Positions 1 to 7,633 of a DNA stretch of 13,459 bases are shown here, piece after piece. Each line of letters opens with the position of its first letter. The stretch's first letter is position 1. The stretch comes from Cyanobacteria bacterium UBA8156. Its GTDB lineage: Bacteria > Cyanobacteriota > Cyanobacteriia > Pseudanabaenales > Pseudanabaenaceae. The notes beneath the pieces are model-generated. The model was not told the origin of the DNA. It saw only the letters and a list, made by a program, of their open reading frames with translations, and made no database searches. The position numbers and the translations under genes are program-made. Location: the NCBI GenBank assembly GCA_003456125.1, contig DMPD01000305.1:1-13459 (forward strand). Direction: 5' to 3'.

Positions 1-421
1 GCCAGTTGGATTTGAGGGCCGGCACGAGGGGGGTGGCCACTTGCATCCCCGGTGGCAACACCAAGGCCGCAAAAGCGACGATGCCCATGGCCACCGGAGC
101 GGTGAGGGCCCCCACCCACGATCGCCCGGTGCGGCTGGTGGGGGTGCGATCTACCCACAAATGCACCGCCGATAGGCTCCAGGCCACAAACAGCAAAGAT
201 TCGTAGAGGTTGCTGAGGGGGAAATAGCCGGCCGCCAACCAACGGGCCCCCAACACTGTGGCCAAACACAGGTTGGCGATCGCCATGGTGGCGGTGCCCA
301 ACGGCCGCACCCAAGTCAACTGCGGGAAGAATGCCCCCGCCCAATACAACAACGTGGCGATCGCCAAATCGCCAAAAGCGCCATTGTCCGCCCAAGCCTG
401 CAACCCAACCAGCGATACCAT
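1..421 (-). CDS. ccsA: Cytochrome c biogenesis protein CcsA, N-terminal part (gene runs off the left edge)
   Basis: CcsA is a multi-pass membrane protein of the System II (CcsA/CcsB) machinery, which delivers haem and attaches it to apocytochromes c on the lumenal side of the thylakoid. The visible 140 residues begin MVSLVGLQAWADNGAF and contain hydrophobic segments at about 17-33, 43-58, 72-88 and 103-122. Two stretches are very typical of cyanobacterial and plastid CcsA: FPLSNLYESL (about 67-76) and PLVPALKSNW (131-140). The family is normally a little over 300 residues, so more than half, including the haem-handling WWD region, lies beyond the edge. The start is fixed because the first in-frame stop upstream is close and no other start codon lies between. 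It lies 106 nt downstream of radA on the same strand. Identity comes from remembered family motifs, not a search. Confidence 0.9.
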   Translation of the reverse strand, partial: MVSLVGLQAWADNGAFGDLAIATLLYWAGAFFPQLTWVRPLGTATMAIANLCLATVLGARWLAAGYFPLSNLYESLLFVAWSLSAVHLWVDRTPTSRTGRSWVGALTAPVAMGIVAFAALVLPPGMQVATPLVPALKSNW

Positions 422-466
422 TGCGATCCAATCGTGATTATTTTCGGTAACCTCTCAAAACGGGTC

Positions 467-507
467 GTAGGGGCACCGCCCCCGTCCCTGGTTTTCACCA
501 GTACGGG
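467..507. repeat. Foldback element between radA and ccsA
   Basis: Two hairpins are visible in the 106-nt gap. GGGGC (470-474) faces GCCCC (478-482) across a 3-nt loop. Beside it, CCCGT (481-485) faces ACGGG (503-507), enclosing CTGGT (488-492) and ACCAG (497-501) around a TTTC loop. The two structures share bases 481-482, so they may be alternatives. The start (GTAGGGGCACCGCCCCC) resembles GC-rich dispersed palindromes I remember from other cyanobacterial genomes. No T-run follows on the minus strand, so it is not an ordinary intrinsic terminator. It might uncouple radA from ccsA expression. Confidence 0.45.
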
Positions 508-527
508 CGTTTACACAGAGGTTCCCT

Positions 528-1895
528 TTATTCTACCGAACCGGTATGGGGCAGGGCCGCCACGATCGCCTCCAACACCCGGGCCACCGGCACCAATTCC
601 AAACCGGCTACCGTGGGCAGGGTGCCCGCCGGCACGATCGCCCGCCGAAACCCCAGTTTAGCCGCTTCCTTGAGGCGGGCTTCGAGTTGGGACACGGCCC
701 GCACCTGGCCCCCCAACCCCACTTCGCCGATGGCCACGGTGCGGGCATCCACCACGCGATCGCGAAAGCTGGCGGCGACGGCCAGGGCCACCCCCAAATC
801 CACCGCCGGCTCGGCGACGTTGAGGCCGCCAGCGGTGGCCACATAGGCATCCATTTTCGAGAGGGGAATGCCCACCCGTTTTTCCAGCACGGCCAAAATC
901 TGCAGAAAACGATTGGTTTCGATGCCCGTGGTGGTGCGGCGGGGAGAGCCGTAGCTGGTGGGGCTGACCAGGGCCTGCAATTCCACCACCAGGGGGCGCG
1001 TCCCCTCGCAGGCCACGATCGCCGTGGTGCCCGGCACCGCTTCGTCGCGATTGCCCAAAAACAACGCCGATGGATTTTCGACTTCGTGCAAACCCCGTTC
1101 CCCCATCTCGAAGACCCCCACCTCTTGGGTGGCCCCAAACCGATTTTTGACCGATCGCAACAGCCGGTGATGGGCAAAGCGATCGCCCTCAAAATACAAA
1201 ACCGTGTCCACCAAATGTTCCAAAACCTTGGGGCCGGCGATCGCCCCTTCTTTGGTGACGTGGCCCACCACAAACAGAGAAACGGTTTCTTTTTTGGCCC
1301 AACGCATGAGGGCGCTGGTGCACTCCCGCACCTGGGACACCGAGCCGGGGGCTGCACTCAGGGTTGGCAAATACAACGCTTGAATGCTGTCGATCACGGC
1401 GATCGCCGGACGCAACCCCTGCAGTTCGCTCAGCACTGCCGTGAGATCGGTTTCCGGCAACAGGTACAAATTGGGGGGCGAAGCCAAGCCCAAGCGCTGG
1501 GATCGCAGTTTCACTTGGGTGGCGGATTCTTCGGCACAGACGTACAAAATGCGTTGGGAGACCGCCAATTGTTGGGCCACCGCCAGCAACAGGGTACTTT
1601 TGCCGATGCCCGGTTCCCCCCCCAGCAACACCAGCGAGCCGGCGACGAGCCCCCCCCCCAACACCCGATCCAACTCGCGGTAGCCCGAGGGTTGCCGCGC
1701 CAAGCGATCGTCGGCAATTTCCGCCAACGTTTGCGATCGCTGGGCCGAACCCGTAGCGATGGGGAGGGCCGTAGCGGGCGCCTTGACCGTCTCTTCGAGG
1801 GTATTCCACGCGCCGCAATCGGGACAGCGGCCGTACATCTGGCCAAATTCAGCCCCGCAGGCCCGACACACATACTTGGTTTTGGGTTTGGCCAT
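528..1895 (-). CDS. radA: DNA repair protein RadA (Sms), branch-migration ATPase
   Basis: RadA is a cytosolic, RecA-related ATPase that processes recombination intermediates and drives branch migration alongside RecA. The 455 residues match the usual family length. Domains in order: a C4 zinc finger (C10-x2-C13 and C24-x2-C27); a RecA-like core with Walker A GGEPGIGKS (92-100, then T101) and Walker B IAVID (165-169); the RadA-specific KNRFG motif (250-254); and a C-terminal Lon-protease-like fold with no proteolytic role in this family. The start MAKPKTKYVCRACG is canonical. The gene begins 3 nt after the stop of the acetyltransferase gene, so it is probably translated from the same mRNA as the kinase and the acetyltransferase. 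All key motifs are intact. Confidence 0.97.
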   Translation of the reverse strand: MAKPKTKYVCRACGAEFGQMYGRCPDCGAWNTLEETVKAPATALPIATGSAQRSQTLAEIADDRLARQPSGYRELDRVLGGGLVAGSLVLLGGEPGIGKSTLLLAVAQQLAVSQRILYVCAEESATQVKLRSQRLGLASPPNLYLLPETDLTAVLSELQGLRPAIAVIDSIQALYLPTLSAAPGSVSQVRECTSALMRWAKKETVSLFVVGHVTKEGAIAGPKVLEHLVDTVLYFEGDRFAHHRLLRSVKNRFGATQEVGVFEMGERGLHEVENPSALFLGNRDEAVPGTTAIVACEGTRPLVVELQALVSPTSYGSPRRTTTGIETNRFLQILAVLEKRVGIPLSKMDAYVATAGGLNVAEPAVDLGVALAVAASFRDRVVDARTVAIGEVGLGGQVRAVSQLEARLKEAAKLGFRRAIVPAGTLPTVAGLELVPVARVLEAIVAALPHTGSVE

Positions 1896-1898
1896 AAT

Positions 1899-2411
1899 TC
1901 ACACCAAAACTTTGCACAACAACAGACGGCGGGGCCCCCACCAACCGCCAGCGGTGCTCACCAACCGAAACCCCTGGCGGGCATAGAGACGGCGGGCCGG
2001 TTCATTATCGGCGAGCACGTGCAAATGCAACGTCGGCTCCCCCGCCTGGCGCACCAAATCTTCGCACCGTTGCAGCAATTGGCCGGCATAGCCCAAACGG
2101 CGATACTCCGGGGCGATCGCCAAATTGGCCAGGTAGGGGTGGGGCGGGGTACCCCAAAACCAAGGCCACGGTTCCGAGCGGTAGGCCAACTCTACGGTGC
2201 CCACGAGATGTCCCCCCTGTTCTGCGACCAAACACACGCTGTGGGGGCGCTGACCCCGCTGCCGCAAATCCAGTTGGAGACTCAGGCATACGTAGGGAAA
2301 CAACCAGGCTGGCCACCAGGAATCGGGGCCAAAATAAAAACAACGGCCCAGCAAAGCCGCCAAATCGGGAATGTCGTCGGGGGTCAGCGGCCGCACCACC
2401 AGCTCAGCCAT
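1899..2411 (-). CDS. GNAT-family N-acetyltransferase
   Basis: A 170-residue protein of the GNAT fold, which transfers acetyl from acetyl-CoA to an amine; the substrate cannot be told. The acetyl-CoA-binding motif A is visible as YLANLAIAPEYRRLGYAGQL (93-112), with the R-x-x-G-x-A signature at R104-A109. The later HVLADNEPARRLYARQGF (131-148) is the usual motif B region, where N136 and Y143 are family-typical. The N-terminus MAELVVRPLTPDDIPDL is a standard GNAT beta1-alpha1. I chose ATG 2411 over a longer in-frame extension because the extra residues look like kinase antisense translation. The start overlaps the kinase stop by 8 nt, which indicates translational coupling, and radA starts 3 nt after its stop. 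Not every GNAT protein has a known target, so function beyond the family is open. Confidence 0.9.
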   Translation of the reverse strand: MAELVVRPLTPDDIPDLAALLGRCFYFGPDSWWPAWLFPYVCLSLQLDLRQRGQRPHSVCLVAEQGGHLVGTVELAYRSEPWPWFWGTPPHPYLANLAIAPEYRRLGYAGQLLQRCEDLVRQAGEPTLHLHVLADNEPARRLYARQGFRLVSTAGGWWGPRRLLLCKVLV

Positions 2412-4077
2412 GGGCGATCGGCAACCCAAACCAAAATTGCGCCCCGGCCCCCGGCTCGCTGTGGGCCCCGATTTGTCCGCCGTGGGCTTCCACAATTTGC
2501 CGGCAGAGGTACAGCCCCAGCCCCAACCCGGCTTGGTAACGGCTGCCCTTCCCCCGCACATACCGCTCAAACAACGCCTCCACGTTTTCCAGCCCCACCC
2601 CATCGTCCGTCACTTCACAGCGCACCTGGGGCCCCTCCCGACCGGTAGTCAGGGTCAGCGTCAATCCCGGTGGATTGTGTTTGAGGGCATTGGTCACCAA
2701 ATTTTCCAGCCCCCGCCGCAATTGCAAGGGATCGGCCCACACCGTCGGCAAATCCGCCGCCAAATGCACCTGAACCGTCGCTTCGTTTTGGGCCAACGTG
2801 GGCTGAAAATCGCTGACCACTGCCGCCGCCAACTCCGATAACCCCACCGCCTCGCAATGCAGGGCCGCCGCCCCCACCTCCAACGCATGGCTGTCCAACA
2901 ACCGCTCCAGCATCTCCAATTGCTGTCCGCTGCTCCGCCGCAATCGCTCCACGACCGCCCGCGGCAGGGCGATCGTCTCCTCTGGGGGATGTTTCGCCAA
3001 AAGATTGTTCAGCAACAACTGCATGCCCACAATCGGGGTACGCAGATCGTGGGTCACCGCCTGCAAGAAGAAATCCTTGAGTTCGCTCAGTTCCTGCAAT
3101 TCGGCCAAACGTTGTTGCAACTGATCGGTACGTTCCCGCACCTGCTGCTCCAGGGTGCCATTCAACCCACACACCTGTTGGTAAAGCTGGGCTTGGTGCA
3201 TGGCGATCGCCACCTGGGTAGCCAACTTTTCCAACAACTCCACCTCGTAGGGCTGCCAGTGCCGGGGCTCCGAACACTGGTGCACCCCCAACACCCCCAA
3301 AAAGCGGCCCCCTTGCCAAATCGGTGCAATCAGCACCGCCCGCACGCAAAATGCTTCCCGGAAATCGGCATCGTCCCGAAAAAGGTCGGAATGCTCGGCA
3401 TCGTTGATCGCGATCGCCCGGTCGGTGGTAAACATCGCCGTAGCGGCACAAACCTCGTCGGCGGGAAACACCCAATGGCGCATCGAAGGAAACCGGGGAT
3501 CGCAGGACTCCGCCGCAATTCGGCCTTCGTCGGTCTTCTCATCGCGCCAGCCCACAAACACCCGATCCACCGCCAACACCTGCCGCACCTCCGCCGTCGT
3601 CGTGGCCAAAATTTCCGATAACTCCAAAGAGCGGCGAATGCGCAACGCAATTTCTCCCAACAGGCGATCGCGCTCGAGAGCTGCCTTGAGTTGGTTTTGC
3701 ACCTGCTTGTATTCAGTAATGTCGTGCACCGTGGCAATCAGGGCCGGTTCTCCATCCCAAGCCAACAACTCCGCCGAAAACAACCCAATGGCGATGCGAT
3801 CGTCCTTGGTGCGAAAGGCAAACTCCACATTGCGGAGGTGACCATGGGTCTGCAATTGGGCCACCATAAACGCGCGATCGTCCGGATGGTGCCACAACCC
3901 CAGTTCCGCCGTCGTGCGGCCCAGCAGCTCGCCGTGACGGTACCCCGTCAACTGGGAAAAACTCTCGTTGGCTTCCAGAATGCGGCCGGTGGCCAAGGTT
4001 GTGACCACAATGGCGCTGGGGCTGGATTGAAACGCCCGGGCGTGGTGTTCCCGACAGGGTACAGCAACAGAAGTCAT
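2404..4077 (-). CDS. PAS-GAF sensor histidine kinase
   Basis: A 557-residue, apparently soluble two-component sensor kinase with no predicted membrane segment. Domains in order: PAS (about 13-125, with ILEANESFSQLTGY at 33-46); GAF (about 145-300); a glutamine/leucine-rich coiled coil (about 305-345); a HisKA dimerisation domain with phospho-acceptor H353 in VTHDLRTPI; and a HATPase domain with N box NLVTNALKHN (469-478), G1 DDGVGL (501-506) and G2 GLGLGLYL (527-534). The GAF resembles those of phytochrome-like proteins (ending LATQVAIAMHQAQLYQQ), but where bilin-binding GAFs carry the CH dipeptide before the V-x-A strand this one reads DADFREAFCVRA. Covalent bilin attachment at the usual site is therefore unlikely. 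No response regulator gene lies nearby. The partner and signal are unknown. Confidence 0.93.
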   Translation of the reverse strand: MTSVAVPCREHHARAFQSSPSAIVVTTLATGRILEANESFSQLTGYRHGELLGRTTAELGLWHHPDDRAFMVAQLQTHGHLRNVEFAFRTKDDRIAIGLFSAELLAWDGEPALIATVHDITEYKQVQNQLKAALERDRLLGEIALRIRRSLELSEILATTTAEVRQVLAVDRVFVGWRDEKTDEGRIAAESCDPRFPSMRHWVFPADEVCAATAMFTTDRAIAINDAEHSDLFRDDADFREAFCVRAVLIAPIWQGGRFLGVLGVHQCSEPRHWQPYEVELLEKLATQVAIAMHQAQLYQQVCGLNGTLEQQVRERTDQLQQRLAELQELSELKDFFLQAVTHDLRTPIVGMQLLLNNLLAKHPPEETIALPRAVVERLRRSSGQQLEMLERLLDSHALEVGAAALHCEAVGLSELAAAVVSDFQPTLAQNEATVQVHLAADLPTVWADPLQLRRGLENLVTNALKHNPPGLTLTLTTGREGPQVRCEVTDDGVGLENVEALFERYVRGKGSRYQAGLGLGLYLCRQIVEAHGGQIGAHSEPGAGAQFWFGLPIAHG

Positions 4078-4168
4078 GGCAAGCCCATCCGCAAGTATTC
4101 CTATGGTAATCCGCTTGCTTTTTGGGGATTGAAGCCGTCAAACCGGGCGCACCCCATGCTGACACGTT

Positions 4169-4258
4169 TCCCCTCATCCCCCAACCCCATTTTCCGCGAA
4201 GGGGAGCCGGGTTCAAAGTCCCTCTCCCAGGAAGGGGGATTTAGGGTGAAGGATGGGA
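4169..4258. repeat. Dispersed cyanobacterial foldback repeat, fuller copy
   Basis: This lies in the 190-nt gap between the first methyltransferase gene and the kinase. ATCCCCC (4176-4182) is the inverse of GGGGGAT (4234-4240). The core CCCTCTCCCAG (4220-4230), followed by a GGGATTTAGGGTGAAGG-like tail (4236-4252), recurs in partial form at 7721-7760. From memory, closely similar CCCTCATCCCC...TTAGGGTGAGGG elements are scattered through many filamentous cyanobacterial genomes. No transposase gene is present, so it is at most a non-autonomous element. Confidence 0.6.
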
Positions 4259-4267
4259 TGCACGCAG

Positions 4268-5575
4268 TCAAACTGCTAAAAACACTGCCAAGATCACCTC
4301 CATTTGCACCAGGGCCTGGCGCACTTGAGCCACCCCTTGTTCCTGGGAAAGGGGTTGGCCCGTCCAGGGGTCTGGCGGCAACAGGGGCAAGACGCGGGCG
4401 ATCAATTCCGGCACCAGCAGGCTTTCCTCCCACAAAAAGCGCAGGCAAAGCTGGGCCGGTCGCGTTAAATAAACCGGCTTGGCGGTGGTTTGCGGTAGCA
4501 ATGGGTTGATCAGCAAAGGTTCATATTCTTGCAAACACTCCCGCAGACTGGTTTCCAATCGCTCCACTTTCAAGATGGGGTTCAAGATTGCCTGGGCTTG
4601 AGCCCATTGCGACTCTTTCCAGGTGCCTGGTAAATCCAGTTCCCGCGTGGGTTGGGCGCTGCACCAAAAATCAAACAGGCGATGGCTAGCCACCAGCAAA
4701 TCATGGGCGTGGAGCTGCTCCATGTCGCTGGCTTCCTCCAAAAACAACCGCACCGTATCCGGCAATTCATCCGGTTTGGCAAACAAGTCCAGCAAGTTCC
4801 AACTGCGACTGTCCACCATTCCCAGGAAATACAGCCCGGCGCTTTCCAACATCGAAAACAAATCGGGGATGGAAAACCCTTTGTCCCCTTGCAACAAAAA
4901 ATTGCTGTTGAGGAACTCGGCGTCATCTCGATACTTGTCTTGCCAAATGGCTTTCTTCATAAACGTATCGTTTTTGAGGGCACCCATCCATTCCCGCACA
5001 ACCTGGTGTTCAAATTCGCTGGGGGCACTCTCCATCAAGCCCAACATCCGCATCAATTCCTGGCTGCGAAAAAATACTACCCGGGCATTGGCGCTGTGCA
5101 AATTGGCCCGAATAATTCCCCCCGGCTTCAACACCGCCGCCATCTGTTGCAAGCCAGCCCACGGATCGGGCAACAGATACAGCACCTCATGGCAGTTGAT
5201 GTAGTCAAATTGCTTGCCTAGTTGAGGCAAATCTTCGGCGGCCATGCCCCGGCAATCGGCCGTGTAACCCTGGAACTGCAACCGCTCGGCCGTCAGTTGG
5301 GCCGATCGCACCGACAGATCGATCGCCGTGAGGTGGGCTCCGGGATTGGCTTCCGCTAGCAGTAGGGTGGTGACCCCCGCGCCGCACCCCACATCCAAGA
5401 TATCGAGGGGGCCTGCCGGGACGCGGCGATCGCGCAGGTAGAAGGGGATGGCCGCCGCGTAGGGAAAGAGGCGATCGGGGTCTTGGCGAAAGCTAAAAGT
5501 AAACGGCACCTGGCCTTGGTAGGGGTAAGCCTCGTAAACGTTGTAGAGGTTTTGTTGGGTTTGGGAAGATTCCAT
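4268..5575 (-). CDS. Class I SAM-dependent methyltransferase with putative regulatory domain (paralogue 1)
   Basis: A 435-residue cytosolic protein. The N-terminal half is a Rossmann-type methyltransferase: motif I LDILDVGCGAG (57-67), the acidic residue at the end of beta2 (D86 in TAIDLS), a motif II-type ED (E114-D115) and FDYINCHEVLYLLPDP (123-138). The middle (about 219-300, with GDKGFSIPDLF at 230-240 and AGLYFLGMVD) resembles the predicted methyltransferase regulatory domain that follows such cores in some bacteria. The C-terminal third is helical and unrecognised. The acceptor substrate is unknown. It starts 22 nt after the stop of paralogue 2 with no clear Shine-Dalgarno sequence, so it is probably the second gene of a two-gene operon, divergent from the pilin gene. 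The N-terminus NLYNVYEAYPYQG aligns with that of paralogue 2, which supports the start. Confidence 0.88.
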   Translation of the reverse strand: MESSQTQQNLYNVYEAYPYQGQVPFTFSFRQDPDRLFPYAAAIPFYLRDRRVPAGPLDILDVGCGAGVTTLLLAEANPGAHLTAIDLSVRSAQLTAERLQFQGYTADCRGMAAEDLPQLGKQFDYINCHEVLYLLPDPWAGLQQMAAVLKPGGIIRANLHSANARVVFFRSQELMRMLGLMESAPSEFEHQVVREWMGALKNDTFMKKAIWQDKYRDDAEFLNSNFLLQGDKGFSIPDLFSMLESAGLYFLGMVDSRSWNLLDLFAKPDELPDTVRLFLEEASDMEQLHAHDLLVASHRLFDFWCSAQPTRELDLPGTWKESQWAQAQAILNPILKVERLETSLRECLQEYEPLLINPLLPQTTAKPVYLTRPAQLCLRFLWEESLLVPELIARVLPLLPPDPWTGQPLSQEQGVAQVRQALVQMEVILAVFLAV

Positions 5576-5597
5576 GGGGCCCCGGGGTGGACTGCGC

Positions 5598-6911
5598 CTA
5601 GTATACGGTTTGGGGCGATCCAGGGCACTCCAAGAACACGGCCAACCGGCGCACCAAGGGCAGCAACGCTTGCTGCCGCAACACGGCCATGGGCAAGGCA
5701 GACCCAGGCGGCAACCCCGCCGCCACCTGCGCCATCAGGGTCGATACCGGCAAGTGCTCCGACCACAACTGCCTCAGGCAAAGCTGGGGCAGCCATCCCA
5801 ACTGCTCCGTGGCAGCCGTGGTCTGGGGCAAAAACGAATGCAAGGTCAAAGGCTCGTAGGTGACCAAATTTTTTTGCAACAGGGCCGCCAGCGGTGCTAC
5901 CCGCAGAATAGGATTCAGGGTAGCCGATGCGTGGGCCCAACGCTCCTCGCTCCAGGCTTCGGGTTCTGGTGCGTTGCCTTTTGGCACGGGACTAGCCCAA
6001 AAATCCAACAGGCGATGGTTGCCCACGATCAAATCATGGGCGTGCAGTTGCGCCATGGGAGTGGCGTTTGCCAGAAATTCCGCAATGCGATCGGGGAAGG
6101 GAGAGGTCAACCAATCCGATAAATCCCACCCTCGGCGATCAACCATGCCCAAAAAGTGCAACCCCGAGGGGTTCAGGAAGTCGAACAATTGGGGCACGGT
6201 AAAACCCTTGTCGCCATGAAACAAAAAGTTGTTGTTGAAATAGTCCGGGTCATGGGCCCGTTCGGGCCGCCACACGGCTTGTTTGAAGGGCAGGTCGTCC
6301 CGCAGGGCAACCATCCAGTCCCGGATCGCCGCGTAAGCCGTTGGCGTGGGGGCGGTTTCCATCCAGCCCAAAAGCGCCATCAGGGTCTGGGCGCGATACA
6401 TCGGTGCTCGGGCGTGGGTGCTGTGGAGGTTGGCCCGCAGGATCCCCCCTGGTTTTAGGGCCTGGGCCAGGATTTGCAACCCCAAACCGGGATCGGGGAG
6501 CAAATACAGTACTTCGTGGCAATTGATGTAGTCAAATTGCCGACCCAACTGGGGCAAATCTTCGAGCGCTAGCACGTGCCCCGCCACGGTGTAGCCCTGG
6601 GTTTGCAACCGAGCCACCGTTTGTTGCACCGACCTTGCCGATAAATCCATGGCGACGAGACAAGCCCCGGGATTGGCTTCCGCCAGCAGCAGGGTGGTGA
6701 CGCCGGCCCCGCATCCCACGTCCAGGATGTCTAGGGGGGCCGTGGGCACGCGGCGATCGCGCAGATAGAACGGGATCGCCGCGGCGAACGGGAAGTGGGC
6801 CGCCGCATCGTGGCGAAAACCCGCCTCCAGGGCCACCGCCCCTTGGTAGGGATGATCTTCGTAGGTCTGCCGAATCAGGTCGTACATGGAAAAACTGCCT
6901 GGAGAAATCAT
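5598..6911 (-). CDS. Class I SAM-dependent methyltransferase with putative regulatory domain (paralogue 2)
   Basis: A tandem paralogue of the preceding gene, 437 residues from ATG 6911. The order of motifs is the same: DILDVGCGAG (61-70), D89 at the end of beta2, E117-D118, FDYINCHEVLYLLPDP (126-141) and FHGDKGFTVP (231-240). Similarity is strongest in the Rossmann core, where the DNA itself stays alike, including a HIP1 site at the same codons (in FYLRDRRVP). It falls off in the C-terminal third. A long in-frame extension further upstream is rejected because it crosses the pilin gene antisense. ATG 6887 (MYDLIRQTYEDH) is an alternative start, and neither has a convincing ribosome binding site. 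The gene is divergent from the pilin with 87 bp between the starts, which suggests a shared control region. The acceptor substrate is unknown. Confidence 0.88.
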   Translation of the reverse strand: MISPGSFSMYDLIRQTYEDHPYQGAVALEAGFRHDAAAHFPFAAAIPFYLRDRRVPTAPLDILDVGCGAGVTTLLLAEANPGACLVAMDLSARSVQQTVARLQTQGYTVAGHVLALEDLPQLGRQFDYINCHEVLYLLPDPGLGLQILAQALKPGGILRANLHSTHARAPMYRAQTLMALLGWMETAPTPTAYAAIRDWMVALRDDLPFKQAVWRPERAHDPDYFNNNFLFHGDKGFTVPQLFDFLNPSGLHFLGMVDRRGWDLSDWLTSPFPDRIAEFLANATPMAQLHAHDLIVGNHRLLDFWASPVPKGNAPEPEAWSEERWAHASATLNPILRVAPLAALLQKNLVTYEPLTLHSFLPQTTAATEQLGWLPQLCLRQLWSEHLPVSTLMAQVAAGLPPGSALPMAVLRQQALLPLVRRLAVFLECPGSPQTVY

Positions 6912-6948
6912 GATGGGGGGTGATCGATCTGGGGGAAGGGGTGGGTAC

Positions 6949-6983
6949 GTTAAGGGGGCAAGGAATTGCAATCCAACCTTAAC
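6949..6983. promoter_or_regulatory. Nested dyad in the pilin leader / divergent control region
   Basis: GTTAAGG (6949-6955) is the inverse of CCTTAAC (6977-6983), and the 8-bp palindrome ATTGCAAT (6965-6972) sits inside. The dyad ends 3 nt before the pilin Shine-Dalgarno sequence and lies in the only space available for promoters of two divergent genes. It could be a protein operator or an mRNA structure. I could not identify convincing -35/-10 boxes here. Confidence 0.4.
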
Positions 6984-6986
6984 CCC

Positions 6987-6995
6987 AAAGGAAAG
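6987..6995 (+). promoter_or_regulatory. Ribosome binding site of the pilin gene
   Basis: AAAGGAAAG lies 3 nt before the ATG at 6999, with the GGA core 7 nt from it. It is the clearest Shine-Dalgarno sequence in the window and decides the start against an in-frame TTG at 6966. Strong translation fits an abundant structural pilin. Confidence 0.7.
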
Positions 6996-6998
6996 ACC

Positions 6999-7580
6999 AT
7001 GAAATCTGAATTCAAAGCCAAGCTGGTGCAGCACCTGCTCAACAAAAAGAACTCCGAAAAGGGCTTCACCCTGATCGAATTGTTGGTGGTAATCATCATC
7101 ATCGGGATTCTGGCTGCCATTGCTTTGCCTTCGTTCTTGAACCAAGCCCAAAAGGCCCGTCAGTCGGAAGCCAAGACCTACACCGGCTCGATGAACCGCT
7201 CGCAGCAAGCGTTCTACCTGGAGAAGCAAACCTTCGCCGCAACCATCGGCTTCTTGGGCTTGGGCATCAACACCCAAACCGACAACTACAAGTACGGCAT
7301 TGATGTGGCGACGGAAATTCTGAACAACACCGCCCCCGCCAACGTGGCCAGCAACAGCTTCGTGAACAACTACGGTGTGCAACGGGCTACCACGCTGAAG
7401 GGCTACGCTGGTACCACCTGGGTGGGTACGACCCAAACGGGCGATGAAGCCAATACCTTGGCCATCCTCTGCGAAAATGCGCAAACCGGTGCCGGTGCCA
7501 AAAACGTGAGCGGTACGTCGATCACGGCCACCACCATTTCGCAGTTGCCCTGTGCCGGTGGCATGGACTCCGTGAAGTAG
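6999..7580 (+). CDS. Type IV pilin, G/H-type major or minor pilin (PilA-like prepilin)
   Basis: A 193-residue prepilin, the subunit of type IV pili used for motility, adhesion and DNA uptake. The leader is 22 residues, positively charged and ends KKNSEKG. The prepilin peptidase PilD would cut after G22, and the mature protein would begin with F23, which it N-methylates. FTLIELLVVIIIIGILAAIA (23-42) is the class III N-terminal helix, with the conserved E27 at mature position +5. C158 and C185 could form the C-terminal disulfide loop. The globular domain resembles the cyanobacterial type IV pilin-like G/H family. An excellent Shine-Dalgarno sequence and a strong terminator suggest high expression as a single-gene transcript. 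It contains no HIP1 site by my reading. Whether it is the major pilin cannot be told from sequence alone. Confidence 0.93.
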   Translation: MKSEFKAKLVQHLLNKKNSEKGFTLIELLVVIIIIGILAAIALPSFLNQAQKARQSEAKTYTGSMNRSQQAFYLEKQTFAATIGFLGLGINTQTDNYKYGIDVATEILNNTAPANVASNSFVNNYGVQRATTLKGYAGTTWVGTTQTGDEANTLAILCENAQTGAGAKNVSGTSITATTISQLPCAGGMDSVK

Positions 7581-7633
7581 TTTGAGCTTCGCAGACTTCT
7601 CGATCGCAGCGATGTTTTCTCGTTGACGGTTTG

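Noticed and set aside
316..498. A 60-codon minus-strand frame at the start of the ccsA region
   Set aside because: It is in a different frame from the clear CcsA sequence and shows no family pattern.
546..2648. A 700-codon open frame on the plus strand opposite radA and the acetyltransferase gene
   Set aside because: It is antisense to genes with complete motifs, its translation is rich in His, Gln, Pro and Arg with no domain, and it is explained by high GC content.
3186..3630. The kinase GAF domain as a phytochrome or cyanobacteriochrome photosensor
   Set aside because: The usual Cys-His pair for bilin attachment is not present, so I call it only a GAF-containing kinase.
6912..7484. N-terminal extension of methyltransferase paralogue 2
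   Set aside because: The extra residues are the antisense of the pilin gene, and the paralogue has no such extension.
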